DNA of 41,824 bases from the NCBI GenBank assembly GCA_031270845.1, contig JAISXF010000064.1, positions 1 to 41,824 on the forward strand, written 5' to 3'. Below, in pieces: positions 1 to 7,670 of the stretch (its first letter is position 1; each line of letters starts with the position of its first letter). The notes beneath the pieces are model-generated. The model did not search any database. It saw only the letters and a list, made by a program, of their open reading frames with translations, and was not told the DNA's origin. This stretch comes from Prevotellaceae bacterium (GTDB lineage Bacteria; Bacteroidota; Bacteroidia; Bacteroidales; UBA932). Both the position numbers and the translations under genes were made by a program.

Positions 1-103
1 TGTTATTTCTTACAATTATGCTGCAAAGATTCGGTTTTTTTAGAAAAACAACTAACGATTTATTTGAATAAAAATTTATCTCAATTTTAAACGCAACAGT
101 ACA

Positions 104-206
104 AATTACGAATTACGAATTACGCATTACGAATTACGAATGAAAGATTTTTAATTACGAATTACGAATTACGGATGAAAGATTTTTAATTACGCATTAC
201 GAAAAA
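104..206. repeat. AATTACG heptamer tandem repeat beyond ftsZ
   Basis: Units of AATTACG (with a CATTACG variant) run head to tail from 104 to about 138. They resume in two further blocks, each preceded by a shared segment GATGAAAGATTTTTAATTACG-like in sequence. The same heptamer in the opposite orientation (AATTCGT) lies at 24577-24650 and 33594-33628. The sequence from 1 to 103 is AT-rich and holds no gene or site that I can support. Confidence 0.85.
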
Positions 207-213
207 GCAGCAT

Positions 214-246
214 AAAAAAAATAACCACAAAAGAATTGTGGTTATT
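214..246 (-). terminator. Intrinsic terminator after ftsZ
   Basis: An 11-bp perfect stem (AATAACCACAA at 220-230 with TTGTGGTTATT at 236-246) closes a 5-nt loop. Read on the minus strand, the hairpin is followed at once by a run of T residues (214-220). It lies about 45 bp beyond the ftsZ stop codon, so it most likely ends the dcw transcript. Confidence 0.88.
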
Positions 247-291
247 ACGGTACTTTTTTAAAAAATACGGGCTCGCTAACACATCCCGCCC

Positions 292-1812
292 TCAATCCTC
301 TGACTGATACAAAAAGGTATTGTTTGTACCTAATTTGTAGGAGCCGTTAATATTGACTATCTGTGCCGTGTTGTCGGCGACGGCGCCGGAAGCAGTGGTC
401 GAAGGCGGGGGGCTGACGGAAGCGTTGCGCCGCCGGAAGGCCGATTCGGTTTCAAGCCGGCTAATATCGTCCCCGCGATCGACTATCAATACCGGCTTTG
501 AGGCCGGTGGCGGAGGCTGGGGCACAGGCACAGGCACGGGCGCCGACTGGCCGGAACCGTCGGAATCGACTTTATATATCCGCTGATTGGGCGCGAGGGT
601 GATGCCCTCGGTGTTGAAGGGTAGGGTAGGGGAAAGCGGCTCGTCGTCCTCTTCGTCGCGGTTGTCGTTATCGTTATCTTCGTCGATGTGGCTGCCGGGC
701 ATTTTGGAGGAGTAGTCGAAGCGGTCGTCGTCGTCGTCATCGCCGAGGGGACGGAATACAACGACCACTTCGTTCTCCTCCGTGCCGTTGTTGCTGCTAC
801 TGCCGCCGGCCGGGGGGATAACGAAATCGAGGTCTTTTATTCGGAAGCCTGTGGCGACGATGGTTACGGAGATATGGTCATCGAAACTGTCGTCGCGTAC
901 GACGCCGCGTTTGCAGTTTTCGATGGCACCGGTTTTTCCCTGTACGGATTTCATTATTTTTTCGAGTTCCGACATAGTGAGGGCTTTTTCGCCGCCCGAC
1001 GAGGTGATATTGACTAACACGTTTTTCGCGCCCGACACGTCGCTATCGTTCAGCAGCGGCGAGGAGAGGGCTTTTTCAACGGCTTCGAGCGCCCGCTGCT
1101 CGCCGTTGGCCTTGCCGGTTCCCATGATGGCCACGCCGCTGTCTTTCATTGCCATTTCGACATCGGCATAGTCGATATTGATAAATCCGGGGCGGGTAAT
1201 GATTTCGGCAATCCCTTTCACAGCGATGGTCAGCACCTCGTCGGCCTTGGGAAAGGCGTCGAAGATGGTGAGGTCGCCGTAGAGGTCGTAGAGGCGCTGG
1301 TTGTCGATCACCAGCAGGCTATCGACATACTGCTTTATGTCGCGGATGCCGGCAAAGGCGCGTTCGATAAATTTAATTCCTTCGTGCCGAAAAGGAATGG
1401 TAACAACCCCGACGGTGAGCTTGCCCATGTCCCGCGAGATGCGGGCAATCACGGGGGCGGCGCCCGTACCGGTGCCGCCTCCCATACCGGCCGTGATAAA
1501 GACCATGCGCGTGTTGCCCGAAAGCAGTTTCCGAACCTTATCTTCACTCTCTTCTGCCGCCCTGCGCCCCTGTTCGGGATTACAGCCAGCACCCAAACCG
1601 GTAGAGCCTAACTGTATTTTATAGGGAACCGGACTCATCGCCAGCGCCTGCGCGTCGGTATTGCACACGGCAAAATCGACGTTCCTGATACCCGTCGCAT
1701 ACATATAGTTTACCGCATTGCTCCCGCCGCCACCAACGCCGATGACTTTGATAAGCGAGTCCGTTACTTCTTCCCAGTTGCTGGGGATAACACTGTCTTC
1801 TTCCATTTCCAT
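292..1812 (-). CDS. ftsZ: Cell division GTPase FtsZ
   Basis: FtsZ is the tubulin-like GTPase that polymerises into the Z-ring at midcell. The 506-residue product has the nucleotide-binding GGGGSNAV near residues 27-34, the tubulin signature GGGTGTG at 111-117 and the T7 loop NIDYAD near 212-217 that completes the catalytic site. The globular domain is followed from about residue 345 by a long linker, first acidic (a run of six Asp, then mixed Asp/Glu/Asn) and then proline-rich (PVPVPVPQPPPP). The protein ends in a short tail, NNTFLYQSED, which resembles Bacteroidota FtsZ C-termini and would bind FtsA. It starts 12 bp after the stop of the OmpA-family gene rather than directly after ftsA, and an intrinsic terminator follows. 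Identification is certain. Confidence 0.98.
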   Translation of the reverse strand: MEMEEDSVIPSNWEEVTDSLIKVIGVGGGGSNAVNYMYATGIRNVDFAVCNTDAQALAMSPVPYKIQLGSTGLGAGCNPEQGRRAAEESEDKVRKLLSGNTRMVFITAGMGGGTGTGAAPVIARISRDMGKLTVGVVTIPFRHEGIKFIERAFAGIRDIKQYVDSLLVIDNQRLYDLYGDLTIFDAFPKADEVLTIAVKGIAEIITRPGFINIDYADVEMAMKDSGVAIMGTGKANGEQRALEAVEKALSSPLLNDSDVSGAKNVLVNITSSGGEKALTMSELEKIMKSVQGKTGAIENCKRGVVRDDSFDDHISVTIVATGFRIKDLDFVIPPAGGSSSNNGTEENEVVVVFRPLGDDDDDDRFDYSSKMPGSHIDEDNDNDNRDEEDDEPLSPTLPFNTEGITLAPNQRIYKVDSDGSGQSAPVPVPVPQPPPPASKPVLIVDRGDDISRLETESAFRRRNASVSPPPSTTASGAVADNTAQIVNINGSYKLGTNNTFLYQSED

Positions 1813-1824
1813 TATTCCAATGCT

Positions 1825-3882
1825 TTAATTGCTGATTACTTTAAATTCCGTCCGGCGGTTCAACTGCCGGTTTTCGTCCGTATCGTTCGGCGCAATCGGC
1901 TGGTCCATACCGTAACCCTTATAGCTTAAACGGGTCTCGACAATGCCTTCCTTTTTCAGATAATCGACAACCGACTTCGCCCGACGCTCCGAAAGAGCTT
2001 TGTTCGACTGCGCACTGCCGATATTGTCAGTATGCCCCGATATTTCGATAATTAGCGACGGCGTATCGTTCATCAGTTGTACCAGCCGGTTCAATTCGCT
2101 CTTCGATTCGGGACGCAGCGTGGCTTTGCCGAAATCAAAGAAAATATTCCGAAGGACGATTTTGCTCCCCACTTCCAATTTTTCCAATCTGATTTCCTGC
2201 TCTATTTCCTGATATCCGGCCGTCTTGGGCACATTGAAGTTTTCGGAATAGAACAGGTATTTCTCGGCCATCACCGTGATGCCGTAGTTTTTGCCCGAAG
2301 GCAGCGATACCATATAGCTCCCCGTCACACTGTTCGACTTAAACAGCGCCAGCTCTTCGTTCTTCTCAATATCGGTGAGCACAATCACCGCCTCGAGCGG
2401 TTCCGACGTCGCCTTATCAATCACACGCCCTTTCAGCAGCGTCATCGACGAAGTATTGAGCGCAATGGCCTTTTCGATGACCTGTTCGGCAATCGGGTTG
2501 ATGCGCCACGCCAGCAGGTTGTCTTCCGAGTTATTGATCATCGGTTTTTCTTCGCCCAGGAAGGTGATGATATAAATATCATGCTTGCCCAGACCGCCTT
2601 TGCGTTCCGACGAATAGTACCCGTGCCGCCCGCTGGCCGAGATGGAGAAAAACACATCGTCGCTGGCTGTATTGATGGGGTAGCCTAAATTTTCGGGCGC
2701 ACTCCAGACGCCGTTTTCAAAGGTCGTTTTGAAAATATCATACCCGCCCATGCCACGATGCCCTTTGGAACTAAAATATAATGTCTTCCCGTCGGGATGG
2801 GAAAAGATAGCTTCCTCGTCGTCGGGCGTATTGACGACGGCCGGCAACAGGTACGCTTCGCCCCACCGGCCTTTGGCATCCTGTTCGCTGACGTAAATAT
2901 CCTGCTTGCCGATGCCGCCCGGCCTGTCCGAGATAAAATACAGCTTCCGCCCGTCGGGCGAAAGCGATACTTTCGATTCATGGTACCGCGTATTGACATG
3001 CTTGTTGAATGCCGTAGGTTTTGACCATGTCTCACCGTCTAATTTGCACTCGAAAATATCCCCGCCGTTGGTACTTTGGAAAACGAATAGCGTTTGTGCG
3101 TCGGGCGAGAGGCCGGCCGACGCGTTGTTGTCCTCGCCGTTGACAATAACGCCGGGGTTCACCGGATAGCCCCACCGGTCGCCCGTACGGACGGCATAGT
3201 AAATATTCTCAAAATTTTCGCCGTCTTTCGATTTTTTCGTCTTCGTCGCATCGGGGCGCGTCGAGGTAAAGAATATAATCGACCCGTCGGCATTAATCAC
3301 CGGACTGTATTCGTGGTATTCGGTATTAATCGTGTTGCCGATGTTTGTAATAAATACCCGCGCCGGGTGCGCCATCATTTCCATGCCTTTTTCGCACTGT
3401 TGAATCCGCCGACCTATTTCCGACCACCGGGAAATAGCCACTTTGGACTGTGTGCCCCGGTAGGCGTTGTACATTTGAATGGCTTTTCCCATCTCTTCGT
3501 TGGCATGATACAGCTGCGCCATCCACCAGAGGATGTCTTCTTCGACATTGGGGTTTAGTTCCAGTGCTTTTTGAAAATGCGTCAATGCCTTTTCCTTTTG
3601 ATTGACGACAAACAGGCAGCGCCCGATTTTATAGTTCAACGACGCGTTGTTCGGGTTAAACGCATTGGCCAGTTCGTAGTATTGCAATGCTTCGGCTGCG
3701 TTCCATTCGCCCTGCTCAAACAACTTGTCGCCGCTTTTGATATTCGACAGCGCATCACTCAATCCCTTTTTCTGGTCGGGGAAATACGCTTTGCTGAATT
3801 CAATATTTTGATTCTGCGCTGCCGCATGGCTCGCCAAAGCGATGAGCGCGCAGGTAACAGTTGTGAATAATATTCTTTTCAT
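1825..3882 (-). CDS. OmpA-family outer membrane protein with TPR and PD40 repeats
   Basis: This 685-residue protein has a Sec signal peptide (MKRILFTTVTCALIALASHAAAQ-type, no lipobox). A TPR-like region follows at about residues 50-130. Next come several PD40/WD40-like propeller repeats (about 185-430) with SPDG..LYF motifs, and a carboxypeptidase-regulatory-like beta-sandwich (about 490-570). The C-terminal OmpA domain contains FDFGKATL, SGHTDNIG and NRRTEF motifs that bind peptidoglycan. This architecture is common in Bacteroidota and is thought to tie the outer membrane to the cell wall; some relatives are linked to type IX secretion or gliding, but nothing here shows that. It lies between a TPR gene and ftsZ with short spacers, so it is probably co-transcribed with ftsZ. 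The exact role is unknown. Confidence 0.9.
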   Translation of the reverse strand: MKRILFTTVTCALIALASHAAAQNQNIEFSKAYFPDQKKGLSDALSNIKSGDKLFEQGEWNAAEALQYYELANAFNPNNASLNYKIGRCLFVVNQKEKALTHFQKALELNPNVEEDILWWMAQLYHANEEMGKAIQMYNAYRGTQSKVAISRWSEIGRRIQQCEKGMEMMAHPARVFITNIGNTINTEYHEYSPVINADGSIIFFTSTRPDATKTKKSKDGENFENIYYAVRTGDRWGYPVNPGVIVNGEDNNASAGLSPDAQTLFVFQSTNGGDIFECKLDGETWSKPTAFNKHVNTRYHESKVSLSPDGRKLYFISDRPGGIGKQDIYVSEQDAKGRWGEAYLLPAVVNTPDDEEAIFSHPDGKTLYFSSKGHRGMGGYDIFKTTFENGVWSAPENLGYPINTASDDVFFSISASGRHGYYSSERKGGLGKHDIYIITFLGEEKPMINNSEDNLLAWRINPIAEQVIEKAIALNTSSMTLLKGRVIDKATSEPLEAVIVLTDIEKNEELALFKSNSVTGSYMVSLPSGKNYGITVMAEKYLFYSENFNVPKTAGYQEIEQEIRLEKLEVGSKIVLRNIFFDFGKATLRPESKSELNRLVQLMNDTPSLIIEISGHTDNIGSAQSNKALSERRAKSVVDYLKKEGIVETRLSYKGYGMDQPIAPNDTDENRQLNRRTEFKVISN

Positions 3883-3894
3883 ACGATGGGTAGG

Positions 3895-4947
3895 TTAAAA
3901 ATTACGGACTTGTTTGATATAGGCTTCGGCCGACGTGCAGCCGTAGCGGAGCGCTTTCGTCCAGTCGTCGACGGCTTCTTTTTCTTTTTGCAGCATTTCG
4001 TAGGTGTTTCCCCTGTTGAGGTAGGCGTAGCCGTATTCGGGGTTCAGCCTGATGGCGCTGTCATAATCCTTGATGGCCGTTTCGTACTGTTTGGTTTTGA
4101 AGTAAGCGTTGCCGCGGTTGTTATAGGCGTAAGCATATTGCGGGTTCAGTTCAATGGTTTTCGAATAATCGGCAATGGCGCCAGCATAGTCGCCCAGTTC
4201 ATATTTGGCCAACCCCCGGTTGTTATAGGCGAGGTAATAGTCCTTGTCAATTTCGATGGCTTTGGTGTACTGTTTGATAGCCGCTTCGTATTTGGCCTGG
4301 TTGCGATACATGGTGCCAAGGTTATTGCAGGCTAATGCAAAGTTCGGGTTTTTCTGCACGGCGGTTTGGTAATCGCGGGTTGCCGCCTCGTCGCGTCCCA
4401 GCAGTTTGTTGGAGCTGCCGCGGTCGTTGTATGCGTTGGCGAGGTTGGGGTTTATCTTAATCGCCTCGTTATACTCGGCAATGGCCTGTTCGTACTCCTT
4501 TTGCTCAAAATAAATACTCCCCCGGTAATAATAGGCCTGGTCTAACGTGGCGTCTTCGGTGATGGCTGTCGAAAAGTCGGCCAGCGCGGCGTCAATATTA
4601 TCCAGTTCATAGTTGGCGCGTCCGCGGCTGTAGTATGCAATAGCCGTCGGGGCATTGGCCAGCACGATATCAAAATCGGCAATCGCTTCTTTATACCTTT
4701 TCAGGTCGCTTTTTACGACGCCCCGATTGTAGTAGGCGACATAAAAATCGTCCTTCGCGCGAATCGCGTCATTGAATTGCTGCAAGGCCTCCTGCAGGTT
4801 GCCTTCCTCGAGCGCCTTTACCCCGGCGTTGTACATCTGCTCCGACGCCAGTTGCTCTTCATTAATCGTAATAACCTGCGCGTACGTTATAAACGGAACG
4901 GACAAACACAAAATGCCTGCCCAAAAAATGTAGATGATTCGTTTCAT
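3895..4947 (-). CDS. Exported tetratricopeptide-repeat protein
   Basis: The 350-residue protein begins with a cleavable signal peptide (hydrophobic segment about residues 4-20 ending in TYAQ). The rest is almost entirely tandem TPR units of about 34 residues, roughly eight or nine of them, with the usual A..YY.RG, A..DY..AI..NP pattern. TPR solenoids bind other proteins; here it would act in the periplasm. The gene is 12 bp upstream of the OmpA-family gene, which also carries TPR-like repeats, so the two may form a periplasmic complex (inference). It sits within the gap separating ftsA from ftsZ. No catalytic domain is visible. Confidence 0.88.
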   Translation of the reverse strand: MKRIIYIFWAGILCLSVPFITYAQVITINEEQLASEQMYNAGVKALEEGNLQEALQQFNDAIRAKDDFYVAYYNRGVVKSDLKRYKEAIADFDIVLANAPTAIAYYSRGRANYELDNIDAALADFSTAITEDATLDQAYYYRGSIYFEQKEYEQAIAEYNEAIKINPNLANAYNDRGSSNKLLGRDEAATRDYQTAVQKNPNFALACNNLGTMYRNQAKYEAAIKQYTKAIEIDKDYYLAYNNRGLAKYELGDYAGAIADYSKTIELNPQYAYAYNNRGNAYFKTKQYETAIKDYDSAIRLNPEYGYAYLNRGNTYEMLQKEKEAVDDWTKALRYGCTSAEAYIKQVRNF

Positions 4948-4982
4948 AGCTGTTTATTGCTTTAAAGTAAAAATATATTTGT

Positions 4983-5295
4983 TTATTCTTTATTCCGAAG
5001 AAGACGTTCCAATTCTGCAAGTTTTTCTCGCAATGCTGTATTTTCTTTCTCTTTTTTCTCGATTGTCTTCCCGTTCTTTTTCCTTCCTGTCCGAACTTCT
5101 CGCTATATCGAGCTTATAATAAGTGAACTCTCGCGGCAGAACGGACAAATCCGCTATCGGCAGCTCTAATATCATGCCGAGAAAAAAACTCGCTATCCGC
5201 CGGTTTTCCATCAACCGTTTAAACGCTGTATCGTATATCGGATTGGCGATAATAAACGGCCTGCTCAATCTTTTATTTCCTTCTTCTGTTTCCAT
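4983..5295 (-). pseudogene. Remnant of a PD-(D/E)XK nuclease-family transposase (Rpn-like)
   Basis: The first 65 or so codons from the ATG at 5293-5295 match the start of the PD-(D/E)XK nuclease-family transposase proteins of Bacteroidales (YDTAFKRLMENRRIASFFLGMILEL region). The reading frame then gives a charged sequence that ends at 4990. A different frame over the same last 100 bp reads TIEKKEKENTALREKLAELE and stops at 4983-4985, which is the leucine-zipper-like coiled coil expected at the end of these proteins. The full family length is near 300 residues, so the catalytic middle has been deleted and the two ends joined out of frame. The 101-codon open frame could still be translated, but it lacks the nuclease core. 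A small mobile-gene fossil within the dcw cluster. Confidence 0.75.
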
Positions 5296-5326
5296 CTGTA
5301 TCGTTTTTAAATATTATCACAGACTG

Positions 5327-5334
5327 CAAAATTA
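5327..5334 (-). promoter_or_regulatory. Possible -7 promoter box downstream of ftsA
   Basis: The minus strand reads TAATTTTG, a full match to the Bacteroidota -7 consensus TAnnTTTG, 32 bp before the ATG of the nuclease remnant. A TTG lies about 24 bp further upstream, slightly beyond the usual spacing for a -33 element. It could give the TPR, OmpA-family and ftsZ genes their own transcription start. A single short motif in AT-rich DNA is weak evidence. Confidence 0.4.
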
Positions 5335-5375
5335 GTAAATGTTTTTGATAGCGTATAACAATGCCCCGTGAAAGT

Positions 5376-6866
5376 TTAAACTCCGGGGGGTTCGTCGGGA
5401 TCTTTCTTAAACAACCCATCCACACCCTGTATCACATCCTGTATTGCATCCTGTATCACATCAAATAGATTTCCACCGGAACCTGCGTTCTCCTTCTGCC
5501 CCCGGGCACGTTTTTTCCATCCACCCTTTGCGCCTGCACCCTTTTTCCCGCCGGAGATTTCGACCGGTTGTTTCCCTGCTTCTTCCTCCATCGGTGCCGC
5601 CTGTAGAGACTGTGCCGCCGCCTCTGCCGGCATCTGGGTAGTGATAACCGCCGCCTTCTCAACGGCAATACCCGCAACCAGCAGCCCGACCGCCGTCGCA
5701 TAATGGCACTGCCGAACCTCCTTCGGCGAATCGGACGTAAGGCTCTGCGGACGTGCGATGCGAACAGGCATCCCCGTCTTTGCCGACACAAATTCTTTCA
5801 AATGTTGCATCATCGCTCCCCCGCCGGTGAACACCAGCCCGCCCGGAAGCCGGTCGGCATAGCCCGAACGGTCGATTTCGTACATCACCGCCTCAATAAT
5901 CTCCTCTATCCGCGCCTCGATAATCCCGGCCAGGAAGGCGAAGCTGACGCGTGTCGTATCGTTTCCGCCGTTTGTATCGACCACCAGCGTGGTATTTGCG
6001 TTCACCATATCGCGATAGCACGACCCGTGCTGAATTTTGATAGCATTCGCATGACGCCGCAGCACCCCGCAGCCGTCACAGATGTCGTCCGTAATTGTAT
6101 TGCCCCCGAAAGGAATCAGGGCTGCATAGCGGACAGTATTATCATACCACACCACGGCGCTGGTGGTGCCGCCGCCTAAATCGACCACCGCCACGCCCAT
6201 CTCCTTCTCATCCTCCGAGAGCACAGCCTGAGCCGCCGCCAGCGGCTTAAACAGCCCCCGTTTCAGATGCAGCCCCGCGTTTTCGATACACCAGCGCAAA
6301 TTATCTACCGGCTCGGCATGGCCGATAAACAAGCGATAGGTTGTCGATAGTCGCTTGCCCGGAATGCCCACCGGATTGGCAATGCCCGCCCGGTTATCGA
6401 CGCCGTACTCCTGGGGCGCAACATACAAAATCTGTTCGGCGCGACCTGCCGCCTGACCGTACAGCTGCGCTTCTATCTCCTTCACCTCGCTCTCCGTAAT
6501 AACCGCCGACCCGTTTGTGCGAAGATGAATATCGGTATTTTCGGCGTACCGGAAACCGCTTCCGGCCATGCCGGTATAGACACTGCGGATATCAATATTA
6601 CAGCGTTCGCGGATATCGGCGACCGTTGCCGCAATCGCATCGCGGACAGCGCCCTCGTTCCGTACTTCGCCCCGCAGCATACTGCCGCGGGGAAGCGGCG
6701 CCTCGCTATGCGCCAGCACATGTACTTTCCCGCCGCCGGCCTCCTCACCGACCAGCGTAATGACCTTCGTCGTGCCGACATCGACGGCGGCGACAAGTTT
6801 CCCATCGCGCGGCGTGGTTCCGGCGGCGGTCTGTTCCCAAAGGGGGAGTTGCGTTAATGCTTCCAT
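5376..6866 (-). CDS. ftsA: Cell division protein FtsA
   Basis: FtsA is the actin-like ATPase that anchors FtsZ filaments to the inner membrane. The 496-residue product shows the phosphate-1 motif AAVDVGTTKVITLV (about residues 26-39), the phosphate-2 motif VVDLGGGTTSAVVW and the adenosine motif GLVFTGGGAMMQ. After the ATPase core there is a low-complexity Ala/Gly/Lys linker and then an amphipathic segment, NLFDVIQDAIQDVIQGVDGL, which is the likely membrane-targeting helix. That helix is encoded by three tandem 12-bp units. The gene starts about 30 bp after ftsQ. Unlike most genomes, ftsZ does not follow directly: about 3.6 kb intervene. Confidence 0.96.
   Translation of the reverse strand: MEALTQLPLWEQTAAGTTPRDGKLVAAVDVGTTKVITLVGEEAGGGKVHVLAHSEAPLPRGSMLRGEVRNEGAVRDAIAATVADIRERCNIDIRSVYTGMAGSGFRYAENTDIHLRTNGSAVITESEVKEIEAQLYGQAAGRAEQILYVAPQEYGVDNRAGIANPVGIPGKRLSTTYRLFIGHAEPVDNLRWCIENAGLHLKRGLFKPLAAAQAVLSEDEKEMGVAVVDLGGGTTSAVVWYDNTVRYAALIPFGGNTITDDICDGCGVLRRHANAIKIQHGSCYRDMVNANTTLVVDTNGGNDTTRVSFAFLAGIIEARIEEIIEAVMYEIDRSGYADRLPGGLVFTGGGAMMQHLKEFVSAKTGMPVRIARPQSLTSDSPKEVRQCHYATAVGLLVAGIAVEKAAVITTQMPAEAAAQSLQAAPMEEEAGKQPVEISGGKKGAGAKGGWKKRARGQKENAGSGGNLFDVIQDAIQDVIQGVDGLFKKDPDEPPGV
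5423..5458. repeat. Three 12-bp repeats encoding the FtsA membrane helix
   Basis: Three tandem 12-bp units (CATCCTGTATCA-like on the plus strand) encode DVIQ-DAIQ-DVIQ near the FtsA C-terminus. Changes in copy number would keep the frame and lengthen or shorten the predicted membrane-targeting helix by four residues. Confidence 0.8.
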
Positions 6867-6896
6867 ATCTTATTTTTTATTACTGCATTTTTATTT

Positions 6897-7670
6897 TTAA
6901 TTTTTCGTGGCCACTATTTGATTGCCGTAGCGTAAATCGAACCGGGAGAAGCGCTCCCAGCCCTCGCGGGGAAGGGCTTCACGGTAAAAGGTGTAGAGTT
7001 TTTTCAACTTGTATTCGTAGTCATCGAACGGGCCTAAGGCGATGAGGTGGTTGCCGACACGCGGGATAAGCTCGATGTTATGGGCGTTGCGCACATGCAC
7101 TTGCAGCACCTGCGAACGCCAGAAAGTATGCCTGTCGAGGAAGCGGGCAAAGGCGTAGAGCTGCTGCAATAGCGTGTCCCTTTCGGGGATGGGGCCGGTG
7201 TAACCGGACGTAACCGCCGCGCCGACTGCACCCGTAACCACCGGCACGTAAGCCGTGTAAGCGTGCGAAAAAGGGAAGACATACCCCGTGTCATCGATAT
7301 AAAAACTTCCGCCCCCAGCCAGCACCCGCACCACCGGCCGGCGCTGGTAAACGCGGACATGCAACACCCCGTCGAGAGTCGTGTAGGCCTGGGTGCTTTT
7401 GACCGCACTTTTCGCGTTCAGGTGTGCCTCAATGAGCTGCGTGTTAATGCGGTCGAGGGGGGTGCCCAGGAGCGGCGGGTTTTCGTTTTCCACCATCCGG
7501 CGCACCCCCGTGGCATCGACAAAGCGGTTTTTATCGCTGTCACAAATCACGACGTCGATAGCGCGACAGTAAATCCGTTGCCGCTGCCGGTTCACGAACC
7601 CCGTCGCCACCGCCAGATAGGCCGCCACCAGCACACACACAATGCACAACGTTATATTTTGTTTAGCCAT
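6897..7670 (-). CDS. ftsQ: Cell division protein FtsQ
   Basis: FtsQ is a bitopic inner membrane protein that links early and late divisome proteins through FtsB/FtsL. I take the start at the ATG whose first base is 7670: it overlaps the murC stop as TGATG, has AGGA a few bases upstream, and places a single transmembrane helix (ITLCIVCVLVAAYLAVATGFV) at the extreme N-terminus. A longer open frame reaches 7742 but would lie inside murC. The 257-residue product then has a POTRA-like stretch (VRRMVENENPPLLGTPLDRI, then HVRVYQRRPVVRVL) and the FtsQ beta domain. Its position between murC and ftsA matches the family. Translation is probably coupled to murC. Confidence 0.93.
   Translation of the reverse strand: MAKQNITLCIVCVLVAAYLAVATGFVNRQRQRIYCRAIDVVICDSDKNRFVDATGVRRMVENENPPLLGTPLDRINTQLIEAHLNAKSAVKSTQAYTTLDGVLHVRVYQRRPVVRVLAGGGSFYIDDTGYVFPFSHAYTAYVPVVTGAVGAAVTSGYTGPIPERDTLLQQLYAFARFLDRHTFWRSQVLQVHVRNAHNIELIPRVGNHLIALGPFDDYEYKLKKLYTFYREALPREGWERFSRFDLRYGNQIVATKN

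Noticed and set aside
1-103. Possible promoter or small gene at the window start
   Set aside because: Only AT-rich sequence is present; no full TAnnTTTG with a -33 element and no coding frame could be supported.
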